Origin: Paenibacillus spiritus
GTDB taxonomy: Bacteria > Bacillota > Bacilli > Paenibacillales > Paenibacillaceae
Direction: 5' to 3'
Assembly: GCF_008710135.1 (NCBI RefSeq)
Contig: NZ_VYKK01000015.1
Span: 248,001-312,000 of the forward strand
DNA: 64,000 nucleotides
Under the pieces are notes generated by a model. That model was given only the letters and a program-made list of their open reading frames with translations, was not told the origin of the DNA and did not search any database. Of this stretch, positions 24,720 to 32,825 are shown piece after piece. Both the position numbers and the translations under genes were made by a program. The stretch's first letter is position 1; each line of letters begins with the position of its first letter.

Positions 24720-24800
24720 TGAACATTCACTCCGTTACGTTCTGGTTATGTTCTCATCATAAGCCGATGCTTTCTCTGAAACAATATCAAGGATAAAAGG

Positions 24801-24830
24801 TTGACAAAGAGCGGAAAGAGTAGGTATAAT
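24801..24830 (+). promoter_or_regulatory. SigA promoter of ylbN-rpmF
   Basis: TTGACA (24801-24806), 18-bp spacer, TATAAT (24825-24830): full consensus, 28 bp before the ylbN ATG. Confidence 0.92.
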
Positions 24831-24858
24831 AAATTTTGTTTGTTTGGAGTGATTTGGT

Positions 24859-25377
24859 ATGAAGTTTTACTTTCGCAAAATTGCCAATGCCGATGGCGCA
24901 CTGCCGATTCACGGCGACGTGGACGTCAGCGCGGCTGTGAAGGGACGTAAGGACATTGTGGCTGTCTCGCCGATTAAGGCGGACCTGAATGCGCTGCCCG
25001 CCGGGACCGATCGGGTGTCGGTGGCAGGGAAGCTTCACGGAGAGGTAGACATGCTGTGCGCGCGTTGCCTGAACCCAGTCAAGACCCATCTGGACATTCC
25101 TTTTGCCGAGACCTTCAGATGGACGAAGCAGGCCGCCGAACCGGCGGAGGAAGAAGAGGATGAGGAACGGATTGACGTTTCGGAAGAAATGGTGGATCTG
25201 GAACCTTATGTGGAAGAGAGTTTCCTGCTGCACCTGCCGCTCTCGGTATTGTGCGCGGACGACTGCCGCGGCCTCTGTCCGACTTGCGGCTCCAACCTGA
25301 ACGAAGGCGGCTGCGATTGCGACAATGTGGTAATCGACCCTCGGCTTGCCGGGTTGAAGGATTTTTTCAAGAACTGA
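24859..25377 (+). CDS. ylbN: YlbN/YceD-family (DUF177) protein
   Basis: A 172-residue protein of the YceD family, which is almost always encoded next to rpmF; in plants and bacteria its relatives are linked to 23S rRNA maturation. Seen: LHGEVDMLCARCLNPV and SVLCADDCRGLCPTCGSNLNEGGCDC, with paired cysteines likely to bind zinc, and a Glu-rich acidic middle. It is driven by a consensus promoter and followed 60 bp later by rpmF. Confidence 0.92.
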   Translation: MKFYFRKIANADGALPIHGDVDVSAAVKGRKDIVAVSPIKADLNALPAGTDRVSVAGKLHGEVDMLCARCLNPVKTHLDIPFAETFRWTKQAAEPAEEEEDEERIDVSEEMVDLEPYVEESFLLHLPLSVLCADDCRGLCPTCGSNLNEGGCDCDNVVIDPRLAGLKDFFKN

Positions 25378-25436
25378 GCAGATGAACCAACGCACCGCCG
25401 AACAGGCGGGTTGACTTGAATAAGGAGGTGGAACAC

Positions 25437-25610
25437 ATGGCAGTACCTCAACGTAGAACGTCCAAGACACGCCGTGACAAGCGTCGCACTCACTTCAAAC
25501 TGGTTGTGCCGGGCATGGTGAAATGCGAGCAGTGCGGAGAACTGAAGCTGGCTCATCACGTATGCAAAGTGTGCGGAACGTACAAGGCTAGAGAAATCAT
25601 CAAGCAATAG
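25437..25610 (+). CDS. rpmF: Ribosomal protein bL32
   Basis: A 57-residue large-subunit protein. Seen: [20 protein letters not shown] at the start, then a zinc-ribbon with CEQCGE and CKVCG (four cysteines intact, so the Zn-binding form). AAGGAGGTG precedes the ATG at 25437. A terminator follows. Confidence 0.98.
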   Translation: MAVPQRRTSKTRRDKRRTHFKLVVPGMVKCEQCGELKLAHHVCKVCGTYKAREIIKQ

Positions 25611-25626
25611 TCTTCAGCCCGGTTGG

Positions 25627-25663
25627 CGGCGCTCTTCTCCTTTTGGGAGGGGGCGCCGTTTTT
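25627..25663 (+). terminator. Terminator of ylbN-rpmF
   Basis: A stem between CGGCGC (25627-25632) and GCGCCG (25653-25658), extended with G-U pairs around a TTTT loop, followed by a T run. Confidence 0.85.
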
Positions 25664-25740
25664 GATGTTTTCGTCCTTTACAGCTTAAGGCTGAAAGCCG
25701 GCGCGTAAAATGCAGGCTTTCTTTTTGGGCGGCTATCCTT

Positions 25741-25768
25741 TATACTACATCTTAGTACCAGGTTCTAA
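25741..25768 (+). promoter_or_regulatory. FapR operator just downstream of a -10 box
   Basis: TTAGTACCAGGTTCTAA (25752-25768) is a 17-bp imperfect palindrome matching the FapR site (TTAGTACC-n-GGTACTAA type). It follows a TATACT -10 (25741-25746). FapR bound here would repress its own operon until malonyl-CoA releases it. Confidence 0.88.
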
Positions 25769-25850
25769 GTTCGGTGCTCGGCGACGAGCAGCCGGACGGG
25801 AAGAACCGATTCAGCGGTTGCGGAGTGCAAAGGCCGGGAGGTGAGCCGTT

Positions 25851-26456
25851 ATCGAGCGTTTATCCAAGAAAGAGCGGCAGCGCCGGCTGCTGCAGATCAT
25901 AGCGGACAATCCGTTCGTAACGGACCGGGAGTTGACCCGGGAGCTGAAAGTCAGCATTCAGACGATAAGGCTGGACCGGATGGAGCTTGCCATCCCGGAG
26001 CTGCGCGAGCGCGTGAAGCAGATGGCGGAGCATTCGTACGATCAGGTTCGCTCGCTGCCCGAAGTCGAGGTGGTCGGCGAGATCGTTGATCTGCAGCTCG
26101 ACAAGAGCGGGATTTCGATCTTTGAAATACGCGACGAGCATGTATTCTCCCGCAACGGCATCGCCCGCGGGCATTATGTCTTCGGCCAAGCCAATTCGCT
26201 GGCTGTGGCGGTTATCGACGATGAAATCGCATTGACGGCTTCTGCGGACATCCGGTTCGTCCGGACCGTCCGTCTTGGCGAGAAATGCATTGCAAAAGCC
26301 AATGTGCGCTCGCAATCGGGCCGCGGGGGCAAAGCGGAGGTCGAAGTGATTACTTACGTGGGCGAAGAAATGGTGTTTCAGGGCCATTTTGTCGTCTATC
26401 GCTCCGCACCGGCTCAGCATAATGAAGGAGGAAACATCATTGCGGATCGCCATTGA
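25851..26456 (+). CDS. fapR: FapR, malonyl-CoA-responsive repressor of lipid synthesis; non-canonical start
   Basis: About 201 residues: an N-terminal HTH (about 1-60, [16 protein letters not shown]...[26 protein letters not shown]), a linker helix and a hot-dog effector domain ([40 protein letters not shown]) that binds malonyl-CoA. The frame has a stop at 25842-25844 and then no ATG, GTG or TTG until a TTG at 25932, which would delete half of the HTH. GGAGGTGA (25837-25844) lies 6 nt before ATC (25851) and 3 nt before GTT (25848), so one of these is the likely start. It overlaps plsX by 17 bp and is the first gene of the fatty acid operon. Confidence 0.92.
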   Translation: MERLSKKERQRRLLQIIADNPFVTDRELTRELKVSIQTIRLDRMELAIPELRERVKQMAEHSYDQVRSLPEVEVVGEIVDLQLDKSGISIFEIRDEHVFSRNGIARGHYVFGQANSLAVAVIDDEIALTASADIRFVRTVRLGEKCIAKANVRSQSGRGGKAEVEVITYVGEEMVFQGHFVVYRSAPAQHNEGGNIIADRH

Positions 26457-27429
26457 CGCCATGGGCGGCGACCATGCCCCCGGATGCAACGTAGAGGGTG
26501 CGCTGCTCGCGGCTGCGGAATGGGAAGACATAGAGATTATACTGGTGGGCGATGAGGAGAAGCTGTCGCCCCTTTTGAAAGAGAAGCCGAAGCGGATATC
26601 GATCCGTCACGCTTCCGAAGTTATCAGCGGGGAAGATGAGCCGACCAAGGCGGTTCGCCGCAAAAAAGACTCTTCCATGGTCGTGGCCGGACGGATGGTC
26701 AAGGAAGGCGAAGCCGAAGCGATGATCTCCTCCGGCAACACCGGAGCGCTGATGACTACGGGCCTTCTCGTAGTCGGACGAATGGAAGGGATCGCCAGAC
26801 CTGCTCTGGCGCCGATGATTCCGACTCTGGACGATGTCGGCGTACTGGCGCTGGATCTGGGCGCCAATATGGACGCGAAGCCGGAGCATCTTGCCCAGTA
26901 TGCAATGATGGGCAGTGTGTACCGCAGCAAGGTTCACGGCATGGCAGAGCCGCGCGTCGGACTGCTGAATGTCGGTACGGAAGCGGCGAAAGGCAACGAA
27001 CTGACGAAGGCGGCTTATCCGCTGCTGGAGAATCTGTCGGGCATTCGTTTTGTCGGCAACGTTGAGGCGCGGGATGTTCTGATGGGCGCCTGCGATGTGC
27101 TGGTATGCGACGGCTTCGCCGGCAACATCCTTCTGAAGACGCTGGAAGGGACGGCGGGCGCCATGTTCGCCCTGCTGAAGCAGCAGTTCTCGAAGTCGCT
27201 GAAGACGAAGCTGGGCGCGGCGATGCTGATGCCCGAGCTTCGCAGCCTCAAAGGAAAACTCGATTACAAGGAGCATGGCGGAGCGCCGCTGCTGGGACTG
27301 AACGGTCTGGTGGTCAAGGGGCACGGCTCTTCCGACGGCAACGCCGTCAAGAATGCGGTGCGCCAAGCAAGAATCGCCATCCAGTCAGGGCTCGTAGACA
27401 GCATAGCCAAGGAAATTAGCGGGAAGTGA
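26440..27429 (+). CDS. plsX: Phosphate acyltransferase PlsX
   Basis: A 329-residue peripheral membrane enzyme that converts acyl-ACP to acyl-phosphate for phospholipid synthesis. Seen: [58 protein letters not shown] and [16 protein letters not shown]. The TTG at 26440 starts the conserved protein and has AAGGAGG 8 nt upstream. It is coupled to fapR by overlap. Confidence 0.96.
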   Translation: MRIAIDAMGGDHAPGCNVEGALLAAAEWEDIEIILVGDEEKLSPLLKEKPKRISIRHASEVISGEDEPTKAVRRKKDSSMVVAGRMVKEGEAEAMISSGNTGALMTTGLLVVGRMEGIARPALAPMIPTLDDVGVLALDLGANMDAKPEHLAQYAMMGSVYRSKVHGMAEPRVGLLNVGTEAAKGNELTKAAYPLLENLSGIRFVGNVEARDVLMGACDVLVCDGFAGNILLKTLEGTAGAMFALLKQQFSKSLKTKLGAAMLMPELRSLKGKLDYKEHGGAPLLGLNGLVVKGHGSSDGNAVKNAVRQARIAIQSGLVDSIAKEISGK

Positions 27430-27437
27430 GTGGAGAC

Positions 27438-28427
27438 ATGAACAATTTACGGCCTGTGGGCATTATCGGTACGGGCAAGTATGTGCCCGAACGCATTTTG
27501 ACGAACAGCGATCTGGAACAAATGGTCGAAACCAATGACGAATGGATCGTAAGCCGGACGGGAATCCGCGAACGGCATATTGCCGCTCCGGAGGAAGCTA
27601 CCTCGGATCTCGCCTACCGGGCTGCGCTGAAAGCGCTGGAGACGGCGAACATGAAGGCCGAGGAGCTGGATCTCATCATCGTCGCAACGATTACGCCGGA
27701 CACTTCTTTTCCTTCAACGGCCTGCATTCTTCAGGATAAGCTCGGGGCGTCCCGGGCAGCGGCATTCGATCTGTCTGCGGCCTGCTCTGGCTTCGTATAC
27801 AGTCTGGCTACGGCAGTCGGCATGATTCAGAACGGGATGTACAACAATGCGCTCGTAATCGGGGCGGATACGCTGTCGCGGATTACGGATTATACGGACC
27901 GGAACACCTGTGTGCTGTTCGGAGACGGAGCCGGGGCGGTCATTATCGGCGAAGTTCCGGAAGGCCGCGGATTCCGTTCTTTCGATCTTGGCGCAGAGGG
28001 AGCCGGCGGCTCGCTGCTGAAGCTTGAGGGCGGCGGGTCTCGCCTTCCTGCCTCTTCCGAGACGGTGGAAGGCAAGAAGCATTTCATTTATATGAACGGC
28101 CGCGAAGTGTTCAAATTTGCTGTCCGCGTCATGGGCACTGCAACCGAAAGAGTGCTGGCCAAGGCCGGTCTGACCAAAGCAGACATCGACCTGTTCGTTC
28201 CGCATCAGGCCAACGTCCGGATCATCCAGTCTGCGATGCAGCGGCTTGAGCTGCCGGAAGAGAAATGCGTCGTGAACGTGGACCGCTACGCCAACACTTC
28301 GGCGGCGTCGATTCCGCTGGCTCTCGTTGAGGCTGCCGAGCAGGGCCGCATGAAGGAAGGCGATACGGTTCTGATGGTCGGCTTCGGCGGCGGTCTGACC
28401 TGGGGCGCTTCCGTCCTGATCTGGTAA
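27438..28427 (+). CDS. fabH: Beta-ketoacyl-ACP synthase III FabH
   Basis: A 329-residue enzyme that starts fatty acid chains by condensing acyl-CoA with malonyl-ACP. Seen: TNDEWIVSRTGIRERHIA, catalytic Cys in FDLSAACSGFVYSL, His in VPHQANVRII and Asn in VDRYANTSAASIP. The ATG at 27438 is chosen; a GTG at 27426 overlapping the plsX stop is also possible. In Bacillales FabH usually sets the branched-chain primer preference, which would suit an iso/anteiso lipid profile (family inference). Confidence 0.95.
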   Translation: MNNLRPVGIIGTGKYVPERILTNSDLEQMVETNDEWIVSRTGIRERHIAAPEEATSDLAYRAALKALETANMKAEELDLIIVATITPDTSFPSTACILQDKLGASRAAAFDLSAACSGFVYSLATAVGMIQNGMYNNALVIGADTLSRITDYTDRNTCVLFGDGAGAVIIGEVPEGRGFRSFDLGAEGAGGSLLKLEGGGSRLPASSETVEGKKHFIYMNGREVFKFAVRVMGTATERVLAKAGLTKADIDLFVPHQANVRIIQSAMQRLELPEEKCVVNVDRYANTSAASIPLALVEAAEQGRMKEGDTVLMVGFGGGLTWGASVLIW

Positions 28428-28501
28428 ACGGGCGCAAGAGGCGGCGCATCGGCGCTGCCTCTGCCGGGTGATTCGTATGAGGAAAGGAAGTAAGGGCGAC
28501 A

Positions 28502-29437
28502 ATGGGAAAAATCGCATTCATATTCCCCGGCCAGGGGGCGCAATCGGTCGGGATGGGCAGAGATGTCTATGAGACTCTTCCGGAGAGCCGCGAAGTGTTC
28601 GAGCAGGGCAATTCAGCGCTTGGCCTGAAGCTGACGGATCTGATCTTTGAAGGACCGGAGAGCGAGCTGAAGCAGACGGCGAATACGCAGCCTGCCCTTC
28701 TGACCACCAGCATCGCCTATCTGCGGGCGCTGGAGGCGGCGGGCGTGCGCGCCGATTATGCAGCCGGACACAGTCTCGGCGAATACAGCGCTCTTGTAGC
28801 AGCCGGCGTTCTGGCCTATGAAGACGCGGTCCGGCTGGTCCGGCTCCGCGGCCAATTCATGGAAGAAGCCGTTCCCGGCGGCCAGGGCGCGATGGCGGCG
28901 GTGCTTGGCGCTCCGCGCGAAGCGCTGGCCGAACTCTGCCGGGCAATCTCGGAGGAGGGACATGCCGTCGAGCTCGCCAATGTGAACTGTCCGGGGCAGA
29001 TTGTTGTCTCAGGCAGCAAGGAAGGCGTCTCGGCGGTGGGCGAACGCGTGAAGGAGATCGGCGGCAAACGGGCAATCCCGCTTGAAGTCAGCGGCCCGTT
29101 CCATTCCTCGCTGATGAAGCCGGCCGCGCTGCGGCTGGAAGAAGAGCTGGCCCGGGTACAGTTCCGGAAGCCCGCCGTTCCCGTCGTGGTCAATGCGACC
29201 GCTTCGGCCGTCAGCGACCCCGAGGAGCTTCGTTCTCTGCTGGTGAAACAGGTGTACTCGCCTGTGCTCTGGCAGGACAGCGTCGAAGAGCTGATTCAGG
29301 CCGGGGTGGATACCTTTGTCGAGATCGGACCCGGAAGTGTGCTGACAGGGCTGATCCGCAAGATCGACCGCAGTGTGAAACTGCTGAATGTGAACAGTCT
29401 GGAGAGCGTGGGCACACTCCGGAACGAGCTGTCTTAA
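28502..29437 (+). CDS. fabD: Malonyl-CoA:ACP transacylase FabD
   Basis: A 311-residue enzyme that loads malonate on ACP. Seen: [21 protein letters not shown], catalytic Ser in [27 protein letters not shown] with the substrate-binding Arg, and catalytic His in [10 protein letters not shown]. It is the third biosynthetic gene of the FapR operon. Confidence 0.96.
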   Translation: MGKIAFIFPGQGAQSVGMGRDVYETLPESREVFEQGNSALGLKLTDLIFEGPESELKQTANTQPALLTTSIAYLRALEAAGVRADYAAGHSLGEYSALVAAGVLAYEDAVRLVRLRGQFMEEAVPGGQGAMAAVLGAPREALAELCRAISEEGHAVELANVNCPGQIVVSGSKEGVSAVGERVKEIGGKRAIPLEVSGPFHSSLMKPAALRLEEELARVQFRKPAVPVVVNATASAVSDPEELRSLLVKQVYSPVLWQDSVEELIQAGVDTFVEIGPGSVLTGLIRKIDRSVKLLNVNSLESVGTLRNELS

Positions 29438-29475
29438 GGCGGAGTCAACCAACTATGGCGAAGGAGAGTGGAAGC

Positions 29476-30225
29476 ATGTTCTCAGCTTTGCGGGGTCAGA
29501 CCGCGCTTGTAACGGGAGCTTCCCGGGGGATCGGGCGCAGCATCGCCCTGTCGCTGGCGGAGCACGGGGTCAACGTGGTCGTCAACTACTCCGGCAGCGA
29601 AGCGGCTGCGGAGGAGACCGTCCAGGCGATCCGCGCTCTCGGCGCGGAGGCTGTGGCGATCCGCGGCAATGTGGGCCGCGCCGATGAAGCGGAGGCGCTG
29701 GTCAAGGAAGCGCTGGGCGCTTGGGGACGCATCGACATCCTGGTCAACAATGCCGGCATCACGCGTGACAATCTGATTATGCGGATGAAGGAAGAAGAGT
29801 TCGACCAGGTAATCGAGACCAACCTCAAAGGCGTATTCAACTGCCTGAAGGCGGCGACGCGGCCGATGATGAAGCAGCGCTACGGACGCATCATCAATAT
29901 CTCGTCCGTGGTGGGCGTAACCGGGAATCCCGGCCAAGCCAATTACTCGGCCGCCAAGGCCGGCATCATCGGCCTGACGAAGTCGGCCGCACGGGAACTC
30001 GCCTCCCGGGGGATCACAGTCAATTGCATCGCGCCGGGTTTCATTGATACCGACATGACCCGCGCGCTGCCGGAGGAAGCTCGTACCGAGCTCTCCAAAG
30101 GCATCCCGCTGGCCCGTCTGGGCCAGCCGGAAGAGATCGCTTCGGCGGTGCTTTTCCTGGTCTCTTCCGGGGCTGCATACATGACCGGCCAGACGCTTCA
30201 TGTCGATGGCGGCATGTATATGTAA
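29476..30225 (+). CDS. fabG: 3-oxoacyl-ACP reductase FabG
   Basis: A 249-residue NADPH-dependent SDR that reduces beta-ketoacyl-ACP. Seen: [14 protein letters not shown] (cofactor loop), [12 protein letters not shown], catalytic Ser in [11 protein letters not shown] and YSAAKAG. The start is the ATG at 29476, preceded by AAGGAGA at 8 nt; an ATG at 29455 is in frame but lacks a site. It lies between fabD and acpP, the usual place. Confidence 0.95.
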   Translation: MFSALRGQTALVTGASRGIGRSIALSLAEHGVNVVVNYSGSEAAAEETVQAIRALGAEAVAIRGNVGRADEAEALVKEALGAWGRIDILVNNAGITRDNLIMRMKEEEFDQVIETNLKGVFNCLKAATRPMMKQRYGRIINISSVVGVTGNPGQANYSAAKAGIIGLTKSAARELASRGITVNCIAPGFIDTDMTRALPEEARTELSKGIPLARLGQPEEIASAVLFLVSSGAAYMTGQTLHVDGGMYM

Positions 30226-30279
30226 GGATGGCATTTTGGAAACATATCTCGTATAATACTCGAAGAGGAGGTGAACCGG

Positions 30280-30513
30280 ATGTCCGACGTATTGGAGCGT
30301 GTAAAACGCATCGTAGTCGATCGCTTAGGAGCCGACGAAGCCGAAGTAACACTGGAAGCGTCTTTCAAAGATGATTTGGGTGCTGATTCTCTCGACGTAG
30401 TGGAATTGGTCATGGAATTGGAAGATGAATTCGATATGGAAATCTCTGATGAAGATGCAGAGAAGATTACGACCGTGGGTGAAGTTGTGAATTACATACA
30501 ATCTCATACCTAG
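30280..30513 (+). CDS. acpP: Acyl carrier protein
   Basis: A 77-residue acidic four-helix carrier. Seen: [20 protein letters not shown] with Ser as the 4'-phosphopantetheine site. The ATG at 30280 follows GAGGAGGTGA; the nearby in-frame GTG is part of that leader. A hairpin follows, which may set ACP expression above that of fabF. Confidence 0.97.
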   Translation: MSDVLERVKRIVVDRLGADEAEVTLEASFKDDLGADSLDVVELVMELEDEFDMEISDEDAEKITTVGEVVNYIQSHT

Positions 30514-30528
30514 TGTCTATGGTGAATC

Positions 30529-30557
30529 AAGTCCCGTACCTGCTTAAGGCGGGACTT
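30529..30557 (+). terminator. Hairpin after acpP, possible partial terminator
   Basis: AAGTCCCG (30529-30536) pairs with CGGGACTT (30550-30557), followed by CTCCTTATTT, a poor T tract. It stands in the 230-bp acpP-fabF gap. Confidence 0.5.
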
Positions 30558-30745
30558 CTCCTTATTTATTACGGCTTTTGCATCTGTCCCCTTGCAGGGA
30601 AGGCCAGGCCGTCAGCTTCCTGAATTCCGAAAACAAGCTACGTTCGCCGCAGGCGATTGCCATTTATATAGAAGGCGGCCGCTCGGCCGCAGGTAAGCAG
30701 TCAATACAGACCGTGCCCGGCACGGTCGGCAGACGGGGTGAGTGT

Positions 30746-31984
30746 GTGAGTCATCGAGTAGTGGTCACCGGCATGGGAGTTATGACCTCGCTGGGACAAG
30801 ATTTGGAGACGTTCTGGAGCAGCCTGATGGCAGGCAAATCCGGCGTTTCTTTAATAGAAGCTTTTGATGTGAGCGATTATCCGACCCGCATCGCAGCGGA
30901 GATCAAAGATTTCAACGCCGAAGAGCGTTTCGGCCGCAAGGAAGCGCGCAAGATGGACCGGTTCGTCCAGTTCGCGCTGGCGGCGAGCGAATCGGCTCTG
31001 GCGGACAGCGGCCTCAAGATCGGCGAGAACGTGGAAGCGGAGCGAATCGGCGTATCGGTCGGCTCCGGCATCGGCGGTCTGGGCACCTGGGAAGATCAGC
31101 ACAATCTGCTGCTGGAGAAAGGGCCGAAGCGGGTCAGCCCGTTCTTCATCCCGATGATGATTGCCAATATGGGCTCCGGTCAGGTATCGATCAGCCTCGG
31201 AGCCAAAGGGCCGAACACGACGATGGTAACCGCCTGCGCAACAGGCAGCCATTCCATCGGCGATTCCCTCCGTCTGATTCAGCGCGGCGACGCCGATGCA
31301 ATGATCTGCGGCGGCGCAGAAGCAACGATCCGCCCGACCGGGATGGCCGGCTTCTGCTCCATGCGGGCGATGACCACCCGCAACGATGAGCCGGAGAAGG
31401 CGAGCCGTCCATTCGACAGCGACCGCGACGGTTTTGTCATGGGCGAAGGAGCCGGAATTCTGATCCTGGAATCGCTGGAGCACGCTACTGCCCGCGGAGC
31501 GCATATTTATGCCGAGGTAATCGGCTACGGATTGAGCGCAGACGCGCACCACATGACCGAGCCGGACCCGGACGGAGCGGCGCGCTGCATGAAGATGGCG
31601 ATCCGCGATGCCGGCATTGAACCGGAAGCGGTGGATTACATCAACGCCCACGGTACTTCGACTCCGGTCGGCGACCGGTCGGAGACCATTGCCGTGAAGA
31701 AGGCGCTGGGCGACCATGCGTACAAGGTAGCCGTCAGCTCGACCAAGTCGATGACCGGCCATTTGCTGGGCGCAGCCGGCGGCGTGGAGGCGATTATCTG
31801 CGGGCTGGCCTTGCAGAACGGCGTCATTCCGCCGACGATCAACCTGGATCATCAGGACCCGGAATGCGATCTGGACTACGTGCCGAATGTGCCTCGCCAG
31901 GCGGACCTGGAGATCGCCATGTCGAACTCCTTTGGCTTTGGCGGGCATAATGCAACCATTGTCCTCAAAAAATTCAATCCGTAA
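30746..31984 (+). CDS. fabF: Beta-ketoacyl-ACP synthase II FabF
   Basis: A 412-residue elongating condensing enzyme. Seen: SHRVVVTGMGVMTSLGQDLETFW, catalytic Cys in TMVTACATGSHSIGDSL, His in INAHGTSTPVGD and His in SSTKSMTGHLLGAAGGVE, and a C-terminal NSFGFGGHNATIVLKKF. The GTG at 30746 begins the conserved protein after GGGGTGA. The 230-bp gap before it holds a hairpin, so it may also have its own promoter. Confidence 0.96.
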   Translation: MSHRVVVTGMGVMTSLGQDLETFWSSLMAGKSGVSLIEAFDVSDYPTRIAAEIKDFNAEERFGRKEARKMDRFVQFALAASESALADSGLKIGENVEAERIGVSVGSGIGGLGTWEDQHNLLLEKGPKRVSPFFIPMMIANMGSGQVSISLGAKGPNTTMVTACATGSHSIGDSLRLIQRGDADAMICGGAEATIRPTGMAGFCSMRAMTTRNDEPEKASRPFDSDRDGFVMGEGAGILILESLEHATARGAHIYAEVIGYGLSADAHHMTEPDPDGAARCMKMAIRDAGIEPEAVDYINAHGTSTPVGDRSETIAVKKALGDHAYKVAVSSTKSMTGHLLGAAGGVEAIICGLALQNGVIPPTINLDHQDPECDLDYVPNVPRQADLEIAMSNSFGFGGHNATIVLKKFNP

Positions 31985-31996
31985 GGAGAGCGAGCG

Positions 31997-32701
31997 GTGA
32001 ACGGAGACTTGAAGCAACTTGAGCGGCAACTTGATATCCGGTTTCACGACTCCTCGCTGCTGAAGCAGGCTTTCACGCATGCTTCGTATGTGAACGAGCA
32101 CCGCTTCCACCAGCACCAGGACAACGAGCGCCTGGAGTTCCTGGGCGACGCGGTGCTGGAGCTGACCGTATCGGAATATTTGTATACTCTCCTGCCGGAC
32201 CGGCCGGAAGGCGAACTGACCAAGCTGCGGGCTGCGATTGTCTGCGAACCGTCGCTGGTCAAATTTGCCGAGCACTTGGGCTTTGGCCGGTTCGTCCTGC
32301 TGGGCAAAGGCGAGGAGCAGACCGGAGGCCGCACGCGTCCGGCGCTGCTCGCCGACGTGTTCGAATCGTTCGTGGGAGCGCTTTACCTGGATCAGGGACT
32401 GGAGGCGGTTCGGGGCTTCCTTAACCAGCACGTCTTTCCGAAAGTGGAGACCGGCGGCAAGCTTCAGGTCGGCGTGAGCGATTTTAAGACCGAGCTGCAG
32501 GAACTGATTCAGCATCACGGACTCGGCAATCTGGAATACCGGATTATCGAAGAACGGGGTCCTGCGCATGAGCGGGAGTTCGTGTCCGAAGTGATGATGT
32601 CGGGCCGTTCTCTGGGCCGCGGCAGCGGTCGGTCGAAGAAAGAAGCGGAGCAGCAGGCGGCAGCAGCTGCCCTTCAGCAGTTGAGAGCCAGCGAAGTCTG
32701 A
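31997..32701 (+). CDS. rnc: Ribonuclease III
   Basis: A 234-residue double-strand-specific RNase for rRNA processing and RNA decay. Seen: the signature [14 protein letters not shown] with the metal-binding acidic residues, [17 protein letters not shown], and a C-terminal dsRNA-binding domain (about 160-232, [32 protein letters not shown]). GTG start at 31997, 12 bp after fabF. The fab-rnc-smc-ftsY order matches B. subtilis. Confidence 0.96.
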   Translation: MNGDLKQLERQLDIRFHDSSLLKQAFTHASYVNEHRFHQHQDNERLEFLGDAVLELTVSEYLYTLLPDRPEGELTKLRAAIVCEPSLVKFAEHLGFGRFVLLGKGEEQTGGRTRPALLADVFESFVGALYLDQGLEAVRGFLNQHVFPKVETGGKLQVGVSDFKTELQELIQHHGLGNLEYRIIEERGPAHEREFVSEVMMSGRSLGRGSGRSKKEAEQQAAAAALQQLRASEV

Positions 32702-32718
32702 GGCAGCGGATACGCCGG

Positions 32719-32756
32719 ACGGCCGATCCTCCCGAGCGGGACGATCGGCCGTTTTT
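32719..32756 (+). terminator. Terminator after rnc
   Basis: ACGGCCGATC (32719-32728) pairs with GATCGGCCGT (32743-32752), with an inner CTCCCG/CGGGAC-type loop stem and TTTTT. It marks the end of the fatty-acid operon transcript. Confidence 0.9.
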
Positions 32757-32792
32757 GCCTTTATACGGGGCGGTCCGGCCGGCGGACACTTA

Positions 32793-32801
32793 TGATATAA
32801 T
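32793..32801 (+). promoter_or_regulatory. Extended -10 promoter of smc
   Basis: TGA-TATAAT, 24 bp before the smc ATG, directly after the rnc terminator. No clear -35. Confidence 0.65.
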
Positions 32802-32825
32802 CGGTTTAGAGGTGAGAGGGACAGT

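Noticed and set aside
25841..26089. GTG-started frame overlapping the beginning of fapR
   Set aside because: Its frame is not that of FapR and the protein is a low-complexity Arg/Ala-rich shadow.
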